DNA of 27,146 nt from an uncultured Candidatus Pelagibacter sp. (GTDB lineage Bacteria > Pseudomonadota > Alphaproteobacteria > Pelagibacterales > Pelagibacteraceae): positions 1-27,146 of the forward strand of contig CAJQRT010000013.1 in the NCBI GenBank assembly GCA_905612335.1, read 5' to 3'. Positions 8,842-15,135 of this stretch are shown in pieces; positions within the stretch are counted from its first letter, which is position 1, and the number at the start of each line of letters is the position of its first letter. The notes beneath the pieces were generated by a model. It saw only the letters and a list, made by a program, of their open reading frames with translations. It had not been told where the DNA came from and did no database searches. The position numbers and the translations under genes were made by a program.

Positions 8842-9468
8842 TTAGTTTTTTTCTATTTTTGCAAATCTTTCAAAAATAATTTCTGATTTGAGATTGTTCT
8901 CTGCAACAAACTTATCAATAGCTTGTTTTACACCTGGTGCTTGACCTAAGTTGTAATCATCACAAAGAATAGTTCCATTATTATCTAGAACTGGTTTAGA
9001 ATATTGAAGATCATTTTTAACTGTCTCATAAGCATGTCCTCCATCTAAAAAAACATAATCAATTTGAGACATGTCTATTTTTTTTAATAGCAGATTGGAA
9101 TTCCCTTTAATTAGATGAGTGTTTTTTTCAAATTTTTTTAAAAGATAGGTTACTGCATCAACTGAGTATGGGTCTTGTTTTAAAATATATTCAAAATAGA
9201 TTCTTTTTAATGGATTGTTAAACTTAGTGCTTGGAATAACCTCATTAGCATTTTCGGCACTTTCACCAAAAATGTCTAACCCAACATATTTAAAATCGCT
9301 TCCGTGGATACTGTGTAATAGTTCACAAACGTTTCTTGCGGTAACACCATGAAAAACACCTATCTCTAGGAAATTTTTTGGCTTCTTAGAGGCTATTTCA
9401 TTAAGAAAATGCTCTCCAATACCCCCTTGTTTAAGGCTAGTTTTTCTAAAATATTTTTTATATTTCAT
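8842..9468 (-). CDS. Class I SAM-dependent methyltransferase (Methyltransf_24-like)
   Basis: A 208-residue cytoplasmic protein with a Rossmann methyltransferase core. FLEIGVFHGVTA (about residues 34-45) is the SAM-binding motif I, YVGLDIFGE the following acidic strand, and VFLDGGHAYETVKNDL plus GTILCDDYN are typical of the Methyltransf_24 group (stand-alone enzymes that often modify small molecules or sugars). The substrate cannot be read from the sequence. The ATG at 9468 has no strong ribosome site. The stop codon directly abuts the stop of convergent prpC, with no visible terminator between them. It is 42 bases downstream of the nitroreductase gene and could be the last gene of the nrd transcript. 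Confidence 0.8.
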   Translation of the reverse strand: MKYKKYFRKTSLKQGGIGEHFLNEIASKKPKNFLEIGVFHGVTARNVCELLHSIHGSDFKYVGLDIFGESAENANEVIPSTKFNNPLKRIYFEYILKQDPYSVDAVTYLLKKFEKNTHLIKGNSNLLLKKIDMSQIDYVFLDGGHAYETVKNDLQYSKPVLDNNGTILCDDYNLGQAPGVKQAIDKFVAENNLKSEIIFERFAKIEKN

Positions 9469-9510
9469 ACGATGATTAATAAAAATTTACAACCAATCCA
9501 AAATTATTTG

Positions 9511-10080
9511 TTATAAAAAAGTGACTACTTCAAATGGATCTGGTCTTTTTCTCTCAATAGGCTCCTCTATCTTGTGACCTATATAAATAAAACCAGATAT
9601 TTGATCTATTCCTTTTTTCCCTCCTAAGTGATTCAACATTTTATCATTATATGCATACCACTCAGTTAGCCATTGAACTGCATAATTCATAGATTGTGCA
9701 CAAGCTAGCAGATTCATACAAACAGCTCCAGATGATAGTTGCATTTCCCATTGAGGGATACTTGGGTGCTCCGATGGTGTTGAAAGAACAGCTATTACAG
9801 CACCTGCTCTCTGTAGTCTTTTTGACTCTTTCTCTTGAAATTTTTTATCTGTATTTGGGTTAAGCCTAATAAATTCTGATAATATAATATCATTATCACA
9901 ATTTATTAATGCATCACCCTGCAATATTACTAACTTCCAAGGACTTAGAGCTCCATGATCCGGAACTCTTAAACCTGCCTCTATAATCACATTTAGATCA
10001 TTCTTGTCAATTGGTTCTGATGACATTTTCCTGGCCATAACAGATCGTCTTTTAGAAAAAAAATTACTTATTTCACTCAT
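9511..10080 (-). CDS. Nitroreductase-family flavoprotein, YdjA-like
   Basis: A 189-residue FMN-dependent oxidoreductase of the small nitroreductase family. The first FMN-binding Arg pair is in FFSKRRSVMA near residue 11; AGLRVPDHGALSPWKLVIL resembles the E. coli YdjA segment with its APDH and QPW residues; PQWEMQLSSGAVCMNLL and ISGFIYIGH match the dimer and flavin regions. Physiological substrates of this family are mostly unknown. The frame stays open upstream to 10188, inside nrdB, but the ATG at 10080 is preferred. It gives the family's normal N-terminus, avoids a 68-base overlap, and has AAGAGA about eight bases upstream. It lies 40 bases downstream of nrdB on the same strand. Confidence 0.85.
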   Translation of the reverse strand: MSEISNFFSKRRSVMARKMSSEPIDKNDLNVIIEAGLRVPDHGALSPWKLVILQGDALINCDNDIILSEFIRLNPNTDKKFQEKESKRLQRAGAVIAVLSTPSEHPSIPQWEMQLSSGAVCMNLLACAQSMNYAVQWLTEWYAYNDKMLNHLGGKKGIDQISGFIYIGHKIEEPIERKRPDPFEVVTFL

Positions 10081-10120
10081 AGTGTCTCTTATTTTCTGCA
10101 CATATGGGCTTAAGATAAAA

Positions 10121-11149
10121 TTAACTAAATGCTTCTGTCCATGAACCTTGAGTAGATGCTTTAGAATATTCAGTTGAACGTCCTTCAAAGAAGTTCATAT
10201 GTTCAACACCGTTCAGCATATCATCAAGCCAAGTTAAAGGATTTTTATCGATATCATAAATTGCCTCTAGACCAAGTTGCGTAAGTCTTCTGTTGGCAAT
10301 AAATCTAATATAATCTTTAACTTCTTTTCCAGTTAGACCTTCCATAGGACCCATTTGGAAAGCTAGATCAATAAAAGCATCTTCATGCTCTATAATTGTT
10401 CTACAAGCTTGATAAAGTTCTTTCTTAAATTCAGGTGTCCAGATTTCTGGGTTTTCATGAATGAACTCTTTAAACAATCTAATCATAGAATTACAATGAA
10501 GAGTTTCATCTCTTACTGACCAAGTAACAATCTGACCCATGCCTTTCATCTTATTGTGCCTTGGAAAGTTGAGTAAGATTGCAAAACTTGCAAACAATTG
10601 TAAGCCTTCAGTGAATGCACTAAATACAGCTACTGTTAATGCAATATCTTTTTTTGAACTCATATCAAAATTTTGCATGTAGTCGTATTTATCTTTCATC
10701 TCTTTATATTTCATGAAAGCAGAATATTCTGATTCAGGCATTCCAATAGTATCAAGTAAATGAGAGTATGCAGCAATGTGAACTGTTTCCATTGAAGCGA
10801 AAGCAGTCATCATCATCAATACTTCTGTTGGTTTGAATACAGTTGTATAATGTCTTAAATAGCAATTTTGTACCTCAACATCAGCTTGTGTAAAAAATCT
10901 AAAAATTTGAGTTAATAAGTTTTTCTCTGACACGGTTAGACTTTTTTGCCAATCTCTAACATCATCTCCTAATGGTACTTCTTCTGGTAACCAATGAATT
11001 CTTTGTTGAGTTAGCCAAGCATCATAACACCATGGATATCTAAACGGTTTGTAAACTGGGTTTTCAACTAATAATCCCATTTTTTGTGGTTGAGCAATTT
11101 CTTTTGTTTCAGACTGAATAATTTCAGACTTCATTTTTTCTACTGACAT
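10121..11149 (-). CDS. nrdB: Ribonucleoside-diphosphate reductase, beta subunit (class Ia)
   Basis: Holds the diiron-tyrosyl radical cofactor that starts catalysis in NrdA. In the 342-residue version all expected residues are present: Asp90 in FTQAD, Glu121, His124 and radical Tyr128 in METVHIAAYSH, then Glu181 in TEGLQL and Glu215/His218 in RDETLH. It is therefore a normal Tyr-radical enzyme, not a Tyr-less subtype. The start is the ATG at 11149, because AGGAG lies eight bases before it, inside the end of nrdA. A GTG at 11158 is also open but would overlap that site. The start codon overlaps the last codons of nrdA, which implies coupled translation giving matched subunits. There is no N-terminal ATP-cone. 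Confidence 0.95.
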   Translation of the reverse strand: MSVEKMKSEIIQSETKEIAQPQKMGLLVENPVYKPFRYPWCYDAWLTQQRIHWLPEEVPLGDDVRDWQKSLTVSEKNLLTQIFRFFTQADVEVQNCYLRHYTTVFKPTEVLMMMTAFASMETVHIAAYSHLLDTIGMPESEYSAFMKYKEMKDKYDYMQNFDMSSKKDIALTVAVFSAFTEGLQLFASFAILLNFPRHNKMKGMGQIVTWSVRDETLHCNSMIRLFKEFIHENPEIWTPEFKKELYQACRTIIEHEDAFIDLAFQMGPMEGLTGKEVKDYIRFIANRRLTQLGLEAIYDIDKNPLTWLDDMLNGVEHMNFFEGRSTEYSKASTQGSWTEAFS

Positions 11150-13071
11150 GATAGGCACTCCTCATACTCTGGTTGTTCAGTTGTTTTTTTTTTATAAACG
11201 TTAGCAGTGACATCAGTTTTTGTAGCATCACTAATATTTTCTGCACGTTGAATTGATTTAGATCTACAGTAATAAAGGCTTTTTAAACCTTTTTTCCAAG
11301 CATCAAAATGAATTTTATGTAGTTCTCTTTTGTGGATATCTGCAGGTAAAAATAAGTTAACTGACTGGGCCTGAGAAATAAACGGAGTTCTGTCTCCACT
11401 TAATTCAATTATCCATTTTTGGTCTAATTCAAAAGCAGTCTTAAATACATCTTTTTCAATATCTGATAAGAAATCTAGGTGTGATACAGATCCTTGATTG
11501 TTGGTGATACCAGACCAAATATCATCTGTATTTTTTCCATATTTTTCTAAAACTTTGACCAAATATCTATTTCTAACATTAAAAGATCCTGATAAAGTTT
11601 TGTGTGTATAGCTATTCGCAGCAACAGGCTCTACTCCTGGAGAGGCTCCACCGCAAATTACAGATATAGAAGCTGTCGGTGCAATTGCAGTCTTATTAGA
11701 AAATCTTTCATTAAATCCATAATCTGCAGCATCTGGACAAGCACCTCTTTCATCAGCTAAATCTTTTGATGCTTGATCGACGCCTTCTTGAATATTTTTG
11801 AATATTTTTTTATTCCAAACCTTGCTCATTACAGACTCAAGAGGAATGTTATTTTTTTGTAGATAAGAGTGAAAACCCATTACTCCAAGTCCAACACTTC
11901 TTTCTCTTTCTGCCGCGTACGTTGCGTCAGAAAACTGTTCTGGTGCTTTATTAATGAAATCAGAAAGAACATTATCTAAAAATCTCATGACATCATTAAG
12001 CATATCTTTATCATCTTTCCACTCATCATATTTTTCTAAATTAAGCGATGATAAACAGCATACCGCTGTTCTGTCTCTTCCATCTTTATCTATTCCAGTT
12101 GGAAGTGTTATTTCACTGCATAGGTTAGAAGTTTTAACCGTAAGACCAGCTAACTTGTGATGCTGTGGAATTTGTCTATTAACTGTATCAATATAGATAA
12201 TATAAGGTTCACCTGTTTCAATTCTTGCAGTCAGTAATCTAATCCATAAATTTCTAGCTGCCATTGTTGATTGAATAGATCCATCAGCTGGACTTTTTAA
12301 TGCCCACTGTTCATCATTTTCAACAGCTCTCATAAATGCATCTGATAATAAAACTCCATGATGTAAATTTAATGCTTTTCTATTTGGGTCACCACCTGTT
12401 GGTCTTCTCATTTCAATAAACTCTTCAATTTCAGGATGATCAATTGGAAGGTAACAAGCGGCCGATCCTCTTCTTAATGAACCTTGACTAATTGCCATTG
12501 TTAAAGAATCCATTACTTTAATAAATGGAATTATTCCTGATGTCTTTCCAACTTTACCAATTTTTTCTCCAATAGATCTTAAGTTACCCCAGTAACTTCC
12601 AATCCCACCACCTTTAGCTGCTAACCAAACGTTCTCACTCCATAAATCAAGTATTCCATTTAAACTATCTGATGCTTCATTTAAAAAACATGAAATTGGT
12701 AAACCTCTTTTAGTTCCACCATTTGATAAAACTGGAGTCGCTGGCATGAACCATAAATTACTAATATAATTATAAATTCTTTGTGCGTGTAAATTGTCAT
12801 CAGCGTATGCACTTGCAACACGGGCAAATAAATCTTGATAAGATTCGTTTGGACCCAAATATCTATCTGTTAAAGTTGCTCTACCAAAATCAGTTAAATT
12901 TGCATCTCTAGATCGGTCGATCTTAATGATTATTCCTTTTTCATTTTGAAAAAGTTCAGTGTCATTGCTTAATGAGAATAAATCAGGTCTTTTTTCTTTT
13001 GTTAATTCTCTAGTATCAGGGCTATACTCGGAGACAGCTTTCTTGAGTGCCTGTGATAGTATTTTGTTCAT
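11140..13071 (-). CDS. nrdA: Ribonucleoside-diphosphate reductase, alpha subunit (class I), no ATP-cone
   Basis: Catalytic subunit that reduces ribonucleoside diphosphates to deoxyribonucleotides for DNA synthesis. The 643 residues contain the thiyl-radical site NLCSE (Asn316, Cys318, Glu320), the reducing pair Cys128 (PISCFL) and Cys338 (VCCLSS), the radical-transfer tyrosines in SLYYCRSKS, and a C-terminal Cys pair ECLSC that shuttles electrons from thioredoxin or glutaredoxin. E. coli NrdA is about 761 residues. The difference is at the N-terminus, where the ATP-cone overall-activity domain is missing. The ATG at 13071 has no ribosome site and lies close to a possible -10 element, so the mRNA may be nearly leaderless. 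A candidate NrdR box pair lies upstream. Confidence 0.95.
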   Translation of the reverse strand: MNKILSQALKKAVSEYSPDTRELTKEKRPDLFSLSNDTELFQNEKGIIIKIDRSRDANLTDFGRATLTDRYLGPNESYQDLFARVASAYADDNLHAQRIYNYISNLWFMPATPVLSNGGTKRGLPISCFLNEASDSLNGILDLWSENVWLAAKGGGIGSYWGNLRSIGEKIGKVGKTSGIIPFIKVMDSLTMAISQGSLRRGSAACYLPIDHPEIEEFIEMRRPTGGDPNRKALNLHHGVLLSDAFMRAVENDEQWALKSPADGSIQSTMAARNLWIRLLTARIETGEPYIIYIDTVNRQIPQHHKLAGLTVKTSNLCSEITLPTGIDKDGRDRTAVCCLSSLNLEKYDEWKDDKDMLNDVMRFLDNVLSDFINKAPEQFSDATYAAERERSVGLGVMGFHSYLQKNNIPLESVMSKVWNKKIFKNIQEGVDQASKDLADERGACPDAADYGFNERFSNKTAIAPTASISVICGGASPGVEPVAANSYTHKTLSGSFNVRNRYLVKVLEKYGKNTDDIWSGITNNQGSVSHLDFLSDIEKDVFKTAFELDQKWIIELSGDRTPFISQAQSVNLFLPADIHKRELHKIHFDAWKKGLKSLYYCRSKSIQRAENISDATKTDVTANVYKKKTTEQPEYEECLSCQ

Positions 13072-13081
13072 ATTTTAATAT

Positions 13082-13110
13082 TTTATAAGTTTTTTTTTAC
13101 AAAACAACTA
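13082..13110 (-). promoter_or_regulatory. Possible nrdA promoter
   Basis: Reading the minus strand, TAGTTG (13110-13105) and TATAAA (13087-13082) are 17 bases apart, the standard sigma-70 spacing. The -35 is a poor match. The -10 ends about ten bases before the nrdA ATG, so transcription would begin within a few bases of the start codon. That would fit the absence of a ribosome site. In such AT-rich DNA a TATAAA by chance is common, so this is a suggestion only. Confidence 0.3.
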
Positions 13111-13120
13111 CATGTTGTAT
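13105..13120. promoter_or_regulatory. Candidate NrdR box 1 (nrdA-proximal)
   Basis: The 16-mer CAACTACATGTTGTAT matches the published NrdR consensus ACACWATATATWGTGT at 11 of 16 positions by my count, including the core C-W-A-x-A-T-x-T-W-G. It contains a perfect ACAAC/GTTGT dyad (13104-13108 with 13114-13118). It overlaps the possible nrdA -35, where a repressor would block transcription. NrdR is the usual ATP/dATP-sensing repressor of ribonucleotide reductase genes. Confidence 0.45.
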
Positions 13121-13135
13121 GCTGAAAGCATTGAT

Positions 13136-13151
13136 ATACCATATAAATAAT
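13136..13151. promoter_or_regulatory. Candidate NrdR box 2 (31 bp from box 1)
   Basis: ATACCATATAAATAAT matches the NrdR consensus at 10 of 16 positions by my count. It starts exactly 31 bases after box 1, matching the three-helical-turn spacing typical of paired NrdR boxes. Alone it would not be convincing, because the region is AT-rich. The spacing is what makes it worth listing. Confidence 0.3.
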
Positions 13152-13227
13152 TATTCAACAGAACGTTTATAGAACATAGAAAAGAAATATCAATAAAAAA
13201 ATAAAATGAATGTAAGAAAGATAAGCA

Positions 13228-14682
13228 ATGACAACAAATTTAAAAATCGACCCATATGGCTTCAGAGAGTATGACGCGAGATGGTTGTATGGAAAGGACA
13301 TAAACAGAATCGGTATTGAGAATCTCGGCAAAGGTTTAGGCACTCAAATTATAAAACATACAAAAAAAACGAATCCAAGAGTAATTGTTGGTCATGATTA
13401 TAGATCTTACAGTGAGGAAATTAAAACGGCTCTTAAAAAAGGACTACTTTCAACGGGATGTAATATTGAAGACATAGGTTTGTCATTATCCCCTACTGTT
13501 TATTTTGCACAATTTAATTTAGATGCTGATGCTGTTGCAATGGTTACTGCAAGTCATAATGAAAATGGTTGGACTGGAGTTAAAATGGGTATCAAAAAAG
13601 GTTTAACCCATGCACCAGAAGAAATGAAAGAATTAAAAGAGATCACTTTAAATGAAAATTTCATAAAAGGTGAAGGTAGTGAAAAACAAATAAAAGGTTT
13701 TCAGCAAATTTATAAAGATGATTTAATAAATAAAAATAAAATCAAAAAGAAAATTAAAGCAGTTGTTGCTTGTGGTAATGGTACAGCTGGAATATTTGCC
13801 CCTGAAATTTTAAGAGGTATTGGTTGTGAAGTAATAGAATTAGATTGCAATCTTGATTGGACTTTTCCAAAATATAATCCAAATCCTGAAGATTTAGAGA
13901 TGTTACATGCAATTGCAAAAGCTGTAAAAGATAATAACGCTGATATTGGTTTTGGTTTTGATGGTGATGGCGATAGAGTTGGTGTAATTGATAATACAGG
14001 TAATGAAATATTTTCAGATAAAATTGGCTTATTGATCGCTAGAAATTTATCCAAAACGCATAAAGGCTCTAAGTTTATTGTTGATGTAAAATCAACTGGC
14101 TTGTACGCAACTGATAAGGTTTTAACTGAGAATGACTGTGAAACCATTTATTGGAAAACGGGTCACTCACACATTAAAAGAAAAGTTAATACTGAAAAAG
14201 CTTTAGCTGGATTTGAGAAAAGTGGACACTTTTTCTTTAATCAACCTTTAGGTTTTGGTTATGATGATGGAATTAATTCAGCAATTCATGTGTGTCATTT
14301 ACTTAATAATGAAAACAAATCTATGCATGAGATTATAAAAGAACTCCCTAATACTTTTCAAACACCAACGATGGCTCCATATTGTAAAGATGAAGAGAAA
14401 TATCAAGTAGTTGAAGAATTAGTTAAACAAGTGAACACTATTAAAGATAATAAAACTAAAATTGATGACCAAGAAATTAGTGAAGTCTTAACAGTTAATG
14501 GTATCAGATTTTCTTTTAAAGATGGCTCATGGGGATTAATTAGAGCCTCATCAAATAAGCCATCTTTAGTAATCGTTACTGAAAGCCCAACATCAGATGA
14601 AAGAAAAAAGAAGATCTTTGATTTCATTGATGATCTTTTACAAAAAACTGGCAAAGTTGGCGAATATGATCAAAAGATATAA
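13228..14682 (+). CDS. Phosphomannomutase/phosphoglucomutase
   Basis: A 484-residue alpha-D-phosphohexomutase that interconverts the 1- and 6-phosphates of mannose and/or glucose, supplying sugar nucleotides for envelope glycans. Four domains show their signatures in order: phosphoserine loop VTASHNENG (Ser109), metal loop FGFDGDGDRVGV (Asp245, Asp247, Asp249), sugar-binding GFEKSGHFFF, and phosphate-binding IRASSNKPSLVI near the C-terminus. The WKTGHSHIKRK segment resembles AlgC-type PMM/PGM rather than GlmM. I leave the symbol blank because manB, algC and pgm are all used for this family. The ATG at 13228 has only a weak purine-rich stretch upstream. It is transcribed divergently from nrdA and its 3' end overlaps the next gene by 17 bases. 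Confidence 0.9.
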   Translation: MTTNLKIDPYGFREYDARWLYGKDINRIGIENLGKGLGTQIIKHTKKTNPRVIVGHDYRSYSEEIKTALKKGLLSTGCNIEDIGLSLSPTVYFAQFNLDADAVAMVTASHNENGWTGVKMGIKKGLTHAPEEMKELKEITLNENFIKGEGSEKQIKGFQQIYKDDLINKNKIKKKIKAVVACGNGTAGIFAPEILRGIGCEVIELDCNLDWTFPKYNPNPEDLEMLHAIAKAVKDNNADIGFGFDGDGDRVGVIDNTGNEIFSDKIGLLIARNLSKTHKGSKFIVDVKSTGLYATDKVLTENDCETIYWKTGHSHIKRKVNTEKALAGFEKSGHFFFNQPLGFGYDDGINSAIHVCHLLNNENKSMHEIIKELPNTFQTPTMAPYCKDEEKYQVVEELVKQVNTIKDNKTKIDDQEISEVLTVNGIRFSFKDGSWGLIRASSNKPSLVIVTESPTSDERKKKIFDFIDDLLQKTGKVGEYDQKI

Positions 14683-14941
14683 ATACTTACTAATCTTTAT
14701 CCTGCTATTTGCCTCTAAAAGTCATGCTCTAAGCCCAGAATATGAGAAGGAATTATATATTGGTTGTTACACTAACTCTAAGCAATACCTTGGTACAGAT
14801 GGCGCTAAAATATATTGCCAGTGCACAATTGATAAATTAAGTGAGAAATTTAGTGATGAAGAGATCGATGAAGTCTTCAGTAAAGAGCCTGATGAAATTC
14901 AACAGCTAACTGAATTTGCAACACTTGCTTGTGAAAAATAA
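14666..14941 (+). CDS. Small secreted protein with four cysteines
   Basis: A 91-residue protein of unknown function. It begins MIKRYKYLLIFILLFASKSHA, a clean signal peptide with cleavage after SHA near residue 21, so the mature 70-residue product should be periplasmic. It has four Cys: one in YIGCYT, the pair YCQC, and one near the C-terminus (LACEK). These suggest disulfides or metal binding. I recall small proteobacterial exported proteins with a similar YCxC pattern but cannot name a family. The open frame starts earlier, at 14597, but the ATG at 14666 gives the signal peptide directly and overlaps the mutase gene by only 17 bases. Confidence 0.7.
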   Translation: MIKRYKYLLIFILLFASKSHALSPEYEKELYIGCYTNSKQYLGTDGAKIYCQCTIDKLSEKFSDEEIDEVFSKEPDEIQQLTEFATLACEK

Positions 14942-14989
14942 GAAATAAAGAAGCTAGCTAGTAGCTAACAATAAGAGTATTTATAAGCC

Positions 14990-15082
14990 ATGTTAACACC
15001 AAAAGATTATATATCTCTCTACTTACTAGTTATTGTCTTAACAGTAGTCTCAGTTAACTTCATGTACCGTCTCTATTTTTAA
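14990..15082 (+). CDS. Possible 30-residue single-helix membrane peptide
   Basis: An ATG-TAA frame codes for MLTPKDYISLYLLVIVLTVV followed by SVNFMYRLYF. About 17 residues in the middle form one hydrophobic segment with charged ends, which looks like a genuine membrane span rather than a random translation. AAGAG lies upstream but is too far for an ideal ribosome site. It falls in the 194-base gap between the secreted Cys protein and the convergent M16 protease gene. No terminator is visible there beyond a weak AGCTA/TAGCT stem at 14951-14966 without a T tract. Confidence 0.3.
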   Translation: MLTPKDYISLYLLVIVLTVVSVNFMYRLYF

Positions 15083-15135
15083 TAATATTCCCTATCCCAC
15101 CTCTAAAACGAAGTCATCTTTCTAATGTTGAATAA

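Noticed and set aside
10081..10188. Upstream extension of the nitroreductase frame into nrdB
   Set aside because: It would add 36 residues not found in the family and overlap nrdB by 68 bases, while an ATG with a purine-rich site lies at 10080.
13710..14147. 145-codon minus-strand frame inside the phosphomannomutase gene
   Set aside because: It lies fully antisense to a gene with all active-site motifs and has no recognisable features of its own.
14951..14966. Possible terminator after the secreted Cys protein
   Set aside because: Only a 5-bp AGCTA/TAGCT stem with no T tract on either strand.
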